Assembly (NCBI RefSeq): GCF_004011835.1
Contig: NZ_RKLN01000001.1
Span: forward strand, 434,001 to 498,000
DNA length: 64,000 nt
Direction: 5' to 3'
Source of the DNA: Rhodococcus spongiicola
Lineage (GTDB): Bacteria > Actinomycetota > Actinomycetes > Mycobacteriales > Mycobacteriaceae
Shown here: positions 19,297-27,985 of the stretch, piece by piece
Numbering within the stretch: position 1 is the stretch's first letter
How the letters are laid out: each line of letters starts with the position of its first letter
Program-made: the position numbers and the translations under genes
The notes under the pieces: model-generated
Seen by the model: the letters and a program-made list of their open reading frames with translations, nothing else
The model's database searches: none
Told to the model about the DNA's origin: nothing

Positions 19297-20268
19297 TCAG
19301 GCTCGGCGAGCGCACACGAGCGCGAACCGATCGTCCGCGTCGGTCCAGGTCTGGGCGTCGGCGAATCCTGCGGCCGCGAGCTCGGCGCGGATGCCGTCTT
19401 CACGGAACTTCGCGGAGATCTCCGTGCGAAGCTGCTCCCCGTGCTCGAACGACACCTCGAGCCCGAGATCCGTTACCTGCACTGCCATCTCGGTCGTCGC
19501 CTCGAGCCGCATCTCGATCCATTCATTGACCGGATCCCAGAGTGCGACGTGCCGGAACCTTTCCAGGTCGAAGTCGGCGCCCAATTGTTTGTTCAGCACC
19601 GACAGCACGTTGAGGTTGAACTGAGCGGTGACGCCGGCCGCATCGTCGTATGCCGGCACCAGCACCGCCGGGTCGGTCACGAGCGCGACACCTAGCAGCA
19701 GGTAGTCGCCGGGCTCGAGGACGCCCGCGATGCCGGCGAGGAACTCGCGCCGCTCGTCCGGGACCAGGTTGCCGAGCGTGCCGCCCAGCAAGGCGATCAT
19801 CCGCCGGCCTCCGGCCGGTAGATGGTGCAGTGATTCGGTGAAGTCTCCGACGACACCGTGCACGCCGATCTGCGGGAATTCCGCAGCGATGCGTCGAGCG
19901 GCGTCCCGCAGCGCACTCTCGGAGACGTCCTGGGGGACGTACCGTTCGAGCGTGCCTCGCGCCCCCATTTCCCGGAGCAACAGAGCTGTTTTCTCGGAGG
20001 AGCCCGAACCGAGTTCGACGAGGATCTGCGGTGAGGCGATTCCCGCGATCTCGCCGGCGTAGGCCTCGAGCAGTGCCCGCTCGGTGCGAGTCGGGTAGTA
20101 CTCCGGAAGCCGCATGATCCGTTCGAACAGTTCACTTCCACGCGCGTCGTAGAACCACTTCGGCGGCAGCGATTTGGGTGACGACGTCAGCCCCCGCGCC
20201 GCATCGGCCCGTAGCGCCGCGGTCAGTTGCTCGGGTGCGATGTGGACCTCCAGGGTCGGTGCGCTCAT
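19297..20268 (-). CDS. egtD: Histidine N-alpha-methyltransferase EgtD
   Basis: A 323-residue SAM-dependent enzyme that trimethylates histidine to hercynine, the first step of ergothioneine synthesis. Features are the KSLPPKWFYDARGSELFERI block, the SAM-binding LVELGSGSSEKTALLL and the DUF2260/SAM_MT core with GTLGNLVPDERREFL. The start ATG at 20268 has GGGAGAGGA directly before it. It is the last gene of egtA-egtB-egtC-egtD on the minus strand, 38 bases after egtC. Confidence 0.96.
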   Translation of the reverse strand: MSAPTLEVHIAPEQLTAALRADAARGLTSSPKSLPPKWFYDARGSELFERIMRLPEYYPTRTERALLEAYAGEIAGIASPQILVELGSGSSEKTALLLREMGARGTLERYVPQDVSESALRDAARRIAAEFPQIGVHGVVGDFTESLHHLPAGGRRMIALLGGTLGNLVPDERREFLAGIAGVLEPGDYLLLGVALVTDPAVLVPAYDDAAGVTAQFNLNVLSVLNKQLGADFDLERFRHVALWDPVNEWIEMRLEATTEMAVQVTDLGLEVSFEHGEQLRTEISAKFREDGIRAELAAAGFADAQTWTDADDRFALVCARRA

Positions 20269-20306
20269 TCCTCTCCCATCCGAAGAACTCGTTTCTCGGG
20301 TAACCC

Positions 20307-21035
20307 TCACAGGGGGGTCGAGATCAGGTGGCCCGGCCGCGCGGTGACGAGGTGCCCGTCCGGGATCTCTTTCCATTCGTGGTTGCGGTCGTAGGGCTCC
20401 GAACTGATGACCGCGCGATCGTCGTCGACAAGTGTCGACAACGCGTGCTCCCATGTCGTGGCCCACAACTGCCGCCCGTCACCGAGGAGCATGTTCAACT
20501 TCGATCCGGGCGCTGCCTCCGTCACGAGGGTCGAGACCTGCATCAGCGCTAGCTCCGGGCTGTTGTCCCGCAGCGCGTTCCGCACGAGCATCCACAGCAG
20601 CGCCGCATCGGTGGGCGCCTCGAGACCCAGCAGGTCCACCATGGGCAGCCGCCCGGCCGGCTCGACCATCGATTCGGGCCATCCCGCGATCCGGCCGTTG
20701 AGGCTGAACGCCCAGTGTTTCGAGACGAACGGCGCGCACGCGCTGCGTTCGACCGGCATCCCCACCGTCGCCGAGCGGACTGCTGCGAGCACCGCGTGCG
20801 ACCGGACCTTCGACAGCATCTCGGGCAGTGCCGGGTCCGACCAGATCGGCATCGCGCTGCGGTACCGCGACAGTGTCGAACCCCACCAGGCCGCGCCGAA
20901 CCCGTCGGCGTTGATGGAGCCGCCACCTCGCATGTCACGCGGATCCCACGACTGCCGCAGCAGCGAGAACTCCCCCGCCGTGATGACCTCCCGCACCGAG
21001 CGAGTCGGTCCGATATAGCCCAGGTGCCGACACAT
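20307..21035 (-). CDS. egtC: Gamma-glutamyl hercynylcysteine sulfoxide hydrolase EgtC
   Basis: A 242-residue class II glutamine amidotransferase-type Ntn hydrolase. It begins M-C-R-H-L-G-Y, so Cys2 becomes the N-terminal nucleophile after Met removal. Typical segments are GGGSINADGFGAAWW, FVSKHWAFSLNGRI and AVISSEPYD. It removes glutamate from the EgtB product. The ATG overlaps the egtB stop by one base (TGATG). Confidence 0.94.
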   Translation of the reverse strand: MCRHLGYIGPTRSVREVITAGEFSLLRQSWDPRDMRGGGSINADGFGAAWWGSTLSRYRSAMPIWSDPALPEMLSKVRSHAVLAAVRSATVGMPVERSACAPFVSKHWAFSLNGRIAGWPESMVEPAGRLPMVDLLGLEAPTDAALLWMLVRNALRDNSPELALMQVSTLVTEAAPGSKLNMLLGDGRQLWATTWEHALSTLVDDDRAVISSEPYDRNHEWKEIPDGHLVTARPGHLISTPL

Positions 21036-22327
21036 CAGACATCCCTCGCGCAGCGGAAGCCGGCGAAGATCTGTCGCCGGATCGGGTGGTCCCAGTTCCG
21101 GAACGTGCCCCGGCACGCCACCTGGTCGGTGCCGAACGACCCGCCGCGAAGAACACGGTAGTCGCCACCGAAGAACACCTCCGAGTACTCCCGGTAGGGG
21201 AACGCTTCGAAGCCGGGATAACCGGTGAACGGCGACGAAGTCCACTCCCACACGTCACCGATCAGCTGACGCACCCCCGCCGGCGACGCTCCCTCCGGGT
21301 AGGACCCGACCGGTGCGGGACAGAGATGCCGCTGGCCGAGGTTCGCCCGAGTGTGGTCGGGTTCATCGTCGCCCCATGGGAACCGGCGGGACCGACCGCT
21401 CGCCGGATGCCAGCGCGCCGCCTTCTCCCACTCCGCCTCGGTGGGCAACCGCTTGCCGGCCCATCGCGCGTACGCCTGCGCCTCGAACCAGCACACGTGC
21501 ATCACCGGCTCGTCCGGCGGCACGGGTTCGAACACCCCGAACCGGCGCCGCCACCAGTGCTTGCCGCCGTCGGTCGTCCAGAACTGCGGGGATTCGAGCC
21601 CGCGCTCGACGCGATGCTGCCAGCCTCGCTCGCTCCACAGCTCCCGACGTCGGTAGCCGCCGTCGTCGATGAAGCACATGTAATCGGCGTTGCTGACCGG
21701 GACCGTGTCGATCGCGAAGGCTCCGACGTATACCCGATGCGATGGACGCTCGTTGTCGAGCGCCCACGGATCTTCGGACGTGCCCATCACGAATTGGCCC
21801 GCGGGAATGACCACTTCACGCTCGGACACCGGGGCAGCCGCGACGGGGACGGGCGGCGCCGCCAGTACCGCTGGCCCCGCTCGCAGCTGGTGCGTCGCGA
21901 GCATCGTCTCGTCGTGTTGTTGTTCGTGCTGGGCGATCATGGCGAACGCGAACCCGTTCGATTCCAGGCGACGACCACGGAACTTGCTCGCATCCAGCAC
22001 GTCCCACGTCTTCTCCCGAACCTGGCCTACATACCGACGCGCCTCGGAGGGGCCCAGCAGCGGAAGGGCAGGCCGGGAGGAGCGGGAATGCTTGAACGCG
22101 TCGTACAACTCGTCGATGTCGCTGCGGACGGGCTCACGTCCACCGACGTCGCGGACGAGCCACAGTTCCTCCTGGTTCCCGATATGTGCGAGATCCCAGA
22201 CGAGCGGACTCATCAGCGGCGAGTGCTGCGCCACCAGATCGGCCTCGTCGACGCACTCGGTGAGCGCGTCGCTACGCCGCCGAGCCCGCAACAGCGCCGA
22301 TTCGAGTGATTCGCGTAGCCCGGTCAC
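21035..22327 (-). CDS. egtB: Hercynine oxygenase EgtB
   Basis: A 430-residue non-haem iron sulfoxide synthase that joins gamma-glutamylcysteine to hercynine using oxygen. The N-terminal DinB_2 domain carries the iron ligands His48 (DLAHIGNQEE), His134 and His138 (AQHEQQHDET). The C-terminal FGE/sulfatase-modifying-like domain (about 170-428) has GQFVMGTSEDPWALDNERP, GKRLPTEAEWEKAARW and the ending RQIFAGFRCAR. The ATG overlaps the egtA stop by 4 bases. It belongs to the mycobacterial-type EgtB that uses gamma-Glu-Cys, in line with egtA and egtC beside it. Confidence 0.96.
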   Translation of the reverse strand: MTGLRESLESALLRARRRSDALTECVDEADLVAQHSPLMSPLVWDLAHIGNQEELWLVRDVGGREPVRSDIDELYDAFKHSRSSRPALPLLGPSEARRYVGQVREKTWDVLDASKFRGRRLESNGFAFAMIAQHEQQHDETMLATHQLRAGPAVLAAPPVPVAAAPVSEREVVIPAGQFVMGTSEDPWALDNERPSHRVYVGAFAIDTVPVSNADYMCFIDDGGYRRRELWSERGWQHRVERGLESPQFWTTDGGKHWWRRRFGVFEPVPPDEPVMHVCWFEAQAYARWAGKRLPTEAEWEKAARWHPASGRSRRFPWGDDEPDHTRANLGQRHLCPAPVGSYPEGASPAGVRQLIGDVWEWTSSPFTGYPGFEAFPYREYSEVFFGGDYRVLRGGSFGTDQVACRGTFRNWDHPIRRQIFAGFRCARDV

Positions 22328-23565
22328 GCTGTAGTCCCCCTCGCTTGTTCACCACGGGTCTGTTCACCACGCCGACATCGCCCGGCGGCCGATCCGAGTT
22401 CGGCTCCCAGCGCCGGGTCCGCAGCGTGCTCGGCCGCGAGTTCGAGCAGTGCTGCCGCGCCGGCACGCAGTTCGCCGTCGGCGAGGCCGTCTCGTGCGGC
22501 ATCCTTCCACCGCCCTCGGGTGTCTGCCGCGACGTCGGTCGCGTCCGGCGCGTCGAGCAGGGCCTCCACCGCGGCCACCGGCAGCCGCCACCGGTCCCCC
22601 GGTTGTGTGTCGAAGTAGCGCACCTCGAGGTGGCCGACCGCGCGCACGAGAGGGAACACCGTCGTGAGGTGATAGTCGAGGTCCGCTCGGGTCGGCCGGC
22701 GGCCCAGGTCGTCGTCGAGGGCGCCGTCGATCCAATCCGCGAACGTCGCGTCGGGCGGAGCCGTCCAGGACGGCCCGTCCCGGATCACACACAGCAGCGG
22801 CACGTCGAGTACCCAGCGCGCGTAGTCGCCGATCGGGTCATCCGTCCATTCCCCGGTGTCAGACGGCCCGCCGGTGCGGGGCGGATCGAGTTCGAGCCAG
22901 GTCCGCATCCGCTGAGACACCCACCGCCCCGGTGGAATCCCGTGAAGTCGTGGAGAGCATGCGAACGCCGCGATCAGGGCGGGGCCGATGGTGTGGAGCA
23001 GGTTCCACCGGCGAGCAACATCCGCCCGATCCACCCCGGCGTCGACGCTCACCTGGACGGCAGCGGTGTTGCACATCATGAGCTTGCCGAACGGACCGAC
23101 GCCCTCGAACCTCTCCTCCATGGCCCGATAGCGGGGCAAATGCAGCAGTCGCTCTGCCGACCGACGGGTGTCGGCGGCACGCGCGTGCGTGGTTATCGAG
23201 TGTTTCGCGAGAAGGGAGCACAGCGTCCGTTCGTCGGAGGCGAGGGCGTCGCAGAGGGCGACGGCACTATCGCGGGGAACGCTGGAAAGCTCGATCTGAC
23301 CGCCGGGTTCGACGGTGACGAGGCTGCCCGCAGGTAGAGGGCGGGCGGGGGAATCAGGAACGAGGGATCGCGGGGCGTGAGGCCCGAGAGCTGCGGCGAT
23401 CGAGGCAAGGTCTGGGCGGGTGAAAGCTTGACTGTCGTTTGCAGTAAGCCATTCGAGTTCGGCACCGATCAGTTTCGGTGGACCAAGTTTGAAGCACACC
23501 CCACCGAGGTATGCCTCGGCCGCCGGACGCGAGGTAAGACTGGTGGACTCGACTGCTACAACCAT
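22324..23565 (-). CDS. egtA: Glutamate-cysteine ligase EgtA
   Basis: A 413-residue ATP-dependent ligase of the GCS2 family making gamma-glutamylcysteine for EgtB. Matching features are IGAELEWLTANDSQAF near the start, the substrate region LPAGSLVTVEPGGQIELSS, and MCNTAAVQVSVDAG. It is the first gene of the ergothioneine operon. The 87 bases to the divergent PLP-enzyme gene at 23653 must hold both promoters. Confidence 0.93.
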   Translation of the reverse strand: MVVAVESTSLTSRPAAEAYLGGVCFKLGPPKLIGAELEWLTANDSQAFTRPDLASIAAALGPHAPRSLVPDSPARPLPAGSLVTVEPGGQIELSSVPRDSAVALCDALASDERTLCSLLAKHSITTHARAADTRRSAERLLHLPRYRAMEERFEGVGPFGKLMMCNTAAVQVSVDAGVDRADVARRWNLLHTIGPALIAAFACSPRLHGIPPGRWVSQRMRTWLELDPPRTGGPSDTGEWTDDPIGDYARWVLDVPLLCVIRDGPSWTAPPDATFADWIDGALDDDLGRRPTRADLDYHLTTVFPLVRAVGHLEVRYFDTQPGDRWRLPVAAVEALLDAPDATDVAADTRGRWKDAARDGLADGELRAGAAALLELAAEHAADPALGAELGSAAGRCRRGEQTRGEQARGTTA

Positions 23566-23652
23566 GCCATCCTCCCCTCGAGAGCGGTCGAACGTCCTCC
23601 TCGAGGGTAGAGCCCGCTTCCCGTCGTGGCTACCGCTGGAGAGGAATTGCCG

Positions 23653-24825
23653 ATGCTCGACCTCGAACAGCTTCGACGCGATACACCTGGGTGTCTCGAC
23701 CGGGTGTTTCTCGACAGCGCAGGATCATCCCTGCCGCCGCAACCAGTGCTCGCCACCGTGATCGGACATCTCCGGCGCGAGGCTGAGGTAGGTGGGTACC
23801 TCGCGGCCGCCGAACGTGCCGACGACCTCGCGGCAGTGCGTCGTTCACTCGCACACCTGATCGGAGCCGAGCCTGCCGAGATCGCCCTCGTCGACAGCGC
23901 CACCCGGGCGTGGAACGAGTTCGTCGCCGCGATCCGCTTCGTGCCCGGCGACCGAATCCTGATCTCTCGAGTCGAATACGCCAGCAACGCGATCACCGCA
24001 CTGCACCGTGCCCGCGCGGCTGGTGCAACCGTGGAGGTCATACCGAGCGACGCATCCGGTCGCATCGACCTGGACTCTCTCGAACGGATGCTCGACGACC
24101 GCGTTCGCCTCGTCTCGCTGGTTCACGTTCCGACCAATGGCGGGTTGATCAACCCGATCCGGGAGGTAGTGGAGATCGCGCACCGTCAAGGCGCGCTGGT
24201 CCTGCTCGACGCCTGCCAGTCGGTGGGCCAGCTCCCGATCGACGTGGCGGCTCTCGGTGTCGATGCGCTGTCGGCGACCGGCAGAAAGTGGCTTCGTGGA
24301 CCTCGTGGCACCGGATTTCTCTACCTGCGAGGAGAACTCGTCGAACGGCTGGACCCGGTTGCACTCGATCTGCGGAGCGCCGAGTGGACCGGACCTGACA
24401 CCTACCGGCCGGCGCCGAACGCGACACGCTTCGAACTGTGGGAGTACGACGTGGCGGCGCGACTCGGGCTCGGTGTCGCCGCCGACTATCTCCTCGACAT
24501 CGGAATCGACTACGTCGCACGCGCAATCGCCGAGAGGGCCGACGCGATGCGAACGGGGCTGAGCAGCCTGAAGGGTGTCACCGTTCGGGACCTCGGAACC
24601 GACCGCAGCGGCATCGTCACATTCACCGTCGACGGTATCGATGCGATGCGCGCTCGAGAACAACTGGTGGACAAACAGATAACGGTTACGGCGAGTCCCC
24701 GATCGTCGACCTTGTTGGACATGAGTGCTCGCGGACTCGACGCCGTCGTCCGCGCATCCCCGCACTACTTCGTGTCCGAGGGGGACATCGAGACCTTCCT
24801 GGAGGCCGTCGCGGGACTAGCCTGA
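23653..24825 (+). CDS. PLP-dependent class V aminotransferase-fold enzyme, EgtE-like
   Basis: A 390-residue protein from ATG 23653, set by GGAGAGGA 7 bases upstream (an upstream GTG at 23626 is less likely). The fold-type I signature is clear: the cofactor Asp187 in LVLLDACQSVGQL and the Schiff-base lysine Lys212 in SATGRKWLRGPRGTGF. The N-terminal segment REAEVGGYLAAAE resembles EgtE, the C-S lyase that finishes ergothioneine. In mycobacteria egtE follows egtD; here that place is empty and this gene diverges from egtA. It is therefore the best candidate for the missing lyase. Alternatives are a cysteine desulfurase or isopenicillin-N-epimerase-like enzyme. Confidence 0.75.
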   Translation: MLDLEQLRRDTPGCLDRVFLDSAGSSLPPQPVLATVIGHLRREAEVGGYLAAAERADDLAAVRRSLAHLIGAEPAEIALVDSATRAWNEFVAAIRFVPGDRILISRVEYASNAITALHRARAAGATVEVIPSDASGRIDLDSLERMLDDRVRLVSLVHVPTNGGLINPIREVVEIAHRQGALVLLDACQSVGQLPIDVAALGVDALSATGRKWLRGPRGTGFLYLRGELVERLDPVALDLRSAEWTGPDTYRPAPNATRFELWEYDVAARLGLGVAADYLLDIGIDYVARAIAERADAMRTGLSSLKGVTVRDLGTDRSGIVTFTVDGIDAMRAREQLVDKQITVTASPRSSTLLDMSARGLDAVVRASPHYFVSEGDIETFLEAVAGLA

Positions 24826-24845
24826 TCGTCCGTCACCCCCGCTCC

Positions 24846-24865
24846 ACCCGCTTACGGGTCCTTTT
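24846..24865 (+). terminator. Short terminator after the EgtE-like gene
   Basis: A 5-bp stem ACCCG / CGGGT with a CTTA loop is followed by CCTTTT, starting 21 bases after the stop. The remainder of the gap up to rplY (25063) shows no gene; it must hold the rplY promoter. Confidence 0.4.
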
Positions 24866-25062
24866 GCGATCGCCTCGGGCGTCCGGTAATGTACTTCGAG
24901 TTGTCTCGGCGAGGGCGATTCGCGCGGCACCGCGCAGTCACCGTGATCGACGCGGCCACGGCTCCGATAGAGCAGTTGCTCCGGCCGTTCGTGTCCGTTC
25001 GCCCCTCATCGCGACGAACGAAGTCAACGCATATCTCACGTGAGTTGTAGGAGCCGTTTCAC

Positions 25063-25677
25063 ATGTCTGACGAAGATCGTCTCGTAGCCGCCGTACGTAC
25101 CGAATTCGGCAAGGGCGCCGCCCGCCGTGCCCGTCGCGATGGCCAGGTTCCCGCCGTACTGTACGGCCACGGCACCGATCCGCAGCACCTGAACCTCCCG
25201 GCCCGTGAACTCGCCGGCATCCTGCGTGCCCACGGCACCAACGCCGTCATCAACCTGGATATCGACGGCAAGCAGCAGCTGGCGCTGACCAAGTCGGTCG
25301 TCGTTCACCCGCTCCGTCGCCACATCGAGCACGCCGACCTGCTCATCGTCCAGAAGGGCGAGAAGGTCTCCGTGGAGGTCCCCGTCGTCGTCACCGGCGC
25401 CGCGGCTCCGGGCGCCCTGGTCACCGAAGAGGTCACCGCGATCAAGCTCGAGGTCGAGGCCCTGCACATCCCCGAGTCGGTCGAGGTCTCCGTCGAGGGC
25501 GCCGAGATCGGCACCCAGGTCCTGGCCGGTGGCATTACGCTCCCGGAGGGCGCAACCCTGGCCGACGACGCCGAGTTGCTGGTCGTCAACGTCGTCGCCT
25601 CCCCGTCCGCCGCGGCTCTCGGTACCGAAGAGGAGACCGAGGAAGAGGCCCCCGAGGAGACGGCCGCCGAGGTCTGA
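25063..25677 (+). CDS. rplY: 50S ribosomal protein L25 (general stress protein CTC)
   Basis: A 204-residue long-form L25/TL5/CTC protein that binds 5S rRNA. The N-terminal L25 domain (about 8-95) shows [21 protein letters not shown] and [12 protein letters not shown]; the beta-rich C-terminal domain (100-185) is followed by an acidic tail ([11 protein letters not shown]). The ATG at 25063 has GTAGGAG upstream. It is followed by pth, as in most actinobacteria. Confidence 0.96.
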   Translation: MSDEDRLVAAVRTEFGKGAARRARRDGQVPAVLYGHGTDPQHLNLPARELAGILRAHGTNAVINLDIDGKQQLALTKSVVVHPLRRHIEHADLLIVQKGEKVSVEVPVVVTGAAAPGALVTEEVTAIKLEVEALHIPESVEVSVEGAEIGTQVLAGGITLPEGATLADDAELLVVNVVASPSAAALGTEEETEEEAPEETAAEV

Positions 25678-25697
25678 TCAGCCGCACGCTGACCGTC

Positions 25698-25737
25698 CAG
25701 CGGCGCGTCGACCCCAGTCGGGTTCGGCGCGCCGCTG
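25698..25737. terminator. Hairpin between rplY and pth
   Basis: CAGCGGCGCG (25698-25707) pairs with CGCGCCGCTG (25728-25737), followed by TTGT. It lies 20 bases after rplY and 39 before pth, so it is either a terminator or an attenuator lowering read-through into pth. Confidence 0.55.
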
Positions 25738-25776
25738 TTGTATGGAAGAGATGCGTATGGAAAGGATGCTCGACCA

Positions 25777-26355
25777 GTGAGTGAAGAGTCCGGGACGGCA
25801 ATCGTCGTCGGCCTGGGGAACCCGGGTCCCCAGTACGAGAAGACCCGCCACAACATCGGGTTCATGGTGGCAGACACGCTCGTCGGACGCCTGGGCGGAA
25901 AGTTCAGCGCCCACAAGCGCAGCGGCACCGAGATCGTCCAGACCCGACTGGTCGGCCGCCAGGTCATCCTCGCGAAGCCACGCTCATACATGAACCTCTC
26001 CGGCAGGGGAGTTTCGGGGCTGGCCCAGTTCTTTTCTGTCGAGCCGGGAAACATCGTCGTCATCCACGACGAACTCGACCTCGATTTCGGCACGATCCGA
26101 CTCAAGCAGGGCGGCGGTGAGGGCGGCCACAACGGGTTGCGTTCCATCTCGAACGCGCTCGGCACCAAGGACTATCTACGTACCCGGATCGGCATCGGAC
26201 GTCCCCCGGGTCGCCAGGATCCGGCCGACTTCGTCCTCAAGCCCTTTTCCAGCGTCGAGCGCAAGGAACTCGACCTGGTGTGCGAGCAGGCCGCCGACGC
26301 CGTCGAGCTGGTGCTGCATCTCGGGCTTGAGGCGGCGCAGAACCGGTTGCACTGA
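25777..26355 (+). CDS. pth: Peptidyl-tRNA hydrolase
   Basis: A 192-residue enzyme that frees tRNA from prematurely released peptidyl-tRNA. Visible are [20 protein letters not shown] with the catalytic His of the RHN motif, [39 protein letters not shown] and RIGIGRP. Start GTG 25777 has GGAAAGGA upstream. The last codons (NRLH-stop) already belong to the first unit of the 14-bp tandem repeat at 26341, so the C-terminus may vary between strains. Confidence 0.96.
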   Translation: MSEESGTAIVVGLGNPGPQYEKTRHNIGFMVADTLVGRLGGKFSAHKRSGTEIVQTRLVGRQVILAKPRSYMNLSGRGVSGLAQFFSVEPGNIVVIHDELDLDFGTIRLKQGGGEGGHNGLRSISNALGTKDYLRTRIGIGRPPGRQDPADFVLKPFSSVERKELDLVCEQAADAVELVLHLGLEAAQNRLH

Positions 26356-26438
26356 ACCGGTTGCACTGAACCGGTTGCACCGAACCGGTTGCACCGAACC
26401 GGTTGCACCGAACCGGTTGCACCGAACGGGATGCACTG
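26341..26438. repeat. 14-bp tandem repeat at the 3' end of pth
   Basis: Six units of AACCGGTTGCACYG (Y is T in the first two, C in the next four) are followed by one degraded unit AACGGGATGCACTG. The core AACCGGTT is itself palindromic. The first unit contains the end of pth including its TGA. Fourteen is not a multiple of three, so unit gain or loss upstream of the stop would change the Pth C-terminus. Confidence 0.95.
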
Positions 26439-26459
26439 CTTCCCATCAAGACCGCTGTC

Positions 26460-27320
26460 TCAGCCGAAGCGTAGGACGATCGCCTCGGCAATTCGGGCGG
26501 GAGCATCCTCTTGGAAGAAATGGCTCGCGTCGGGCAACTCCAACAGGACGTGATCGGGAAACGTGGCCTGCATGCGCGGAATCATGCGGTTGGGCTTGAA
26601 GGCGGAATCCTTCATACCCCATAGGATCAGCGCCGGCTTCGTTCCGAGCTTGATCGGCACGTCACGGGAAAGGCGCTCGAGCAGCGGACGGGCTGCCAGG
26701 ATCTGCTTGGGCATCTCCGCTACGCCCCGTCGCGCCTCCCGCGAGGGTTGAACTCCGCGATAGTGGGCCATCTCCTCGGGCTTCAGTGAGCGCGACGTTC
26801 CCAGCGGGATGATGCGTTCGACGAAGAAGTTGTTGTTCAGAATGGCGCGCTGCATGGGACCACTCGACATCACCCTGCTGAAGAGCTTCATCGTCGGGCT
26901 GTCCGCAGGCCAGAACCATGTGTTGCCCAAGACGACGCCCCGCACGCGATCAGCGCGCGCGGTGTCGACCGCCATGCTGATCGGACCACCCCAATCCTGA
27001 CCGAATGACACGTACCCGTCCAGGTCGAGGTGGTCGACGAGCGTACCGACGACGAATGCCTGCTCTTCGATGGAGTACCCGAAAGCCTCAGGGTGATCGG
27101 ACAATCCGAATCCAAGATAGTCAACCGCGATGCACCGGAAACGATCCCGCAGTCTGGTGATGATGTCGCGATACAGGAAGCTCCACGTCGGGTTGCCGTG
27201 GCAGAACAGGATCGGCGGGCCCGTGCCTTCGTCGATGTAGTGCACCCGTCCGTGCGGGCTCTCGAACCAGCGTGAAGTGAACGGGTACAGCTCCGGATCC
27301 GGTGTGAAATCGACCTTCAT
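26460..27320 (-). CDS. Haloalkane dehalogenase family hydrolase
   Basis: A 286-residue alpha/beta hydrolase. HGNPTW (41-46) forms the oxyanion/halide side, and the nucleophile elbow GQDWGGP has Asp109 rather than Ser, with Trp110 as a halide ligand. Asp238 in WGMKDSAF is the likely acid and His267 in ASHFFQED the base. An Asp nucleophile followed by Trp is diagnostic for haloalkane dehalogenases, which cut C-halogen bonds to alcohol plus halide. The start ATG has AGGAGG upstream. It lies at the left of accessory DNA, 50 bases after a DoxX gene on the same strand. Natural substrate unknown. Confidence 0.85.
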   Translation of the reverse strand: MKVDFTPDPELYPFTSRWFESPHGRVHYIDEGTGPPILFCHGNPTWSFLYRDIITRLRDRFRCIAVDYLGFGLSDHPEAFGYSIEEQAFVVGTLVDHLDLDGYVSFGQDWGGPISMAVDTARADRVRGVVLGNTWFWPADSPTMKLFSRVMSSGPMQRAILNNNFFVERIIPLGTSRSLKPEEMAHYRGVQPSREARRGVAEMPKQILAARPLLERLSRDVPIKLGTKPALILWGMKDSAFKPNRMIPRMQATFPDHVLLELPDASHFFQEDAPARIAEAIVLRFG

Positions 27321-27370
27321 CGTTCCTCCTGCGTCCTGGGGCTCGAAACGCACAATCCCGAACGGTCGAC

Positions 27371-27745
27371 TCAACCCCAGTTCGCGAATCGGCCAATCGC
27401 AACGAATACGGCCAGAGCCAGCAAGACGACGTTCACCGGCAGCATCTGAATTTCGTTGCGCCGGATGTGGAAGATCATTGCCCCGACCTGAACGATCGCC
27501 AGTCCGGTCGCCGCCAACGGCGTCAGCACCTCCGCGATGCCAGTGGCCTGCGGAAGGATGAGGCCGATTGCGCCCAGCAGTTCCGCTGTCCCGATCGCGC
27601 GGACCGATCTGGCGGACAGATCCCGGGCCCAAGCCGTTCTCGGGTTCTCGATGAGCTTCTCGTACGGCACCGCCACCTTCATCAGGCCGGCCCCCAGATA
27701 CACGACGGCCAGGACCACGGCGACGACCCACAGGGTGACGTTCAC
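27371..27745 (-). CDS. DoxX-family membrane protein
   Basis: A 124-residue protein with four predicted transmembrane helices, starting at GTG 27745 behind GAGGAGG. The DoxX pattern is seen in VYLGAGLMKVAVPYEKLIE, AIGTAELLGAIGLILPQ and the last helix VNVVLLALAVFVAIGRF. DoxX-like proteins occur beside redox and thiol-stress genes but mostly have no defined activity. It is likely co-transcribed with the dehalogenase 50 bases downstream. Confidence 0.82.
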   Translation of the reverse strand: MNVTLWVVAVVLAVVYLGAGLMKVAVPYEKLIENPRTAWARDLSARSVRAIGTAELLGAIGLILPQATGIAEVLTPLAATGLAIVQVGAMIFHIRRNEIQMLPVNVVLLALAVFVAIGRFANWG

Positions 27746-27842
27746 AGTTCCTCCTCAGGTCGGCTGAGATGCACTGCCCACCCGATTCTCCACCGCGAGC
27801 GCGCCTGATTGGGAGGAATCGCGAATCGTCGGAGTTGGGGAA

Positions 27843-27870
27843 GTCAGGCCGCGATGGTCGGCGCGATGAC
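27843..27870. repeat. Left copy of a 28-bp direct repeat (hsdR 3' end remnant)
   Basis: This 28-bp stretch equals 30826-30853 except for one base, in the same orientation. The right copy is the 3' end of hsdR, so this one reads, on the minus strand, as the last residues of HsdR including the stop. The pair encloses the DUF222 pseudogene and the whole toxin cassette (2.98 kb). Confidence 0.85.
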
Positions 27871-27985
27871 TTACATGGTTGTCGGCGCCGTAGAGTTGCG
27901 TCGCCGCTGTCTCTGTGGCTGGGCTTGTATCCCCGGTGTCTGCGTTGTGGTGGTCGGATTCGGGCGTCGAGGAGATAGTCGAGGT

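Noticed and set aside
26341-26438. Tandem repeat considered as a CRISPR array
   Set aside because: Units follow directly with no unique spacers and no cas genes are near.
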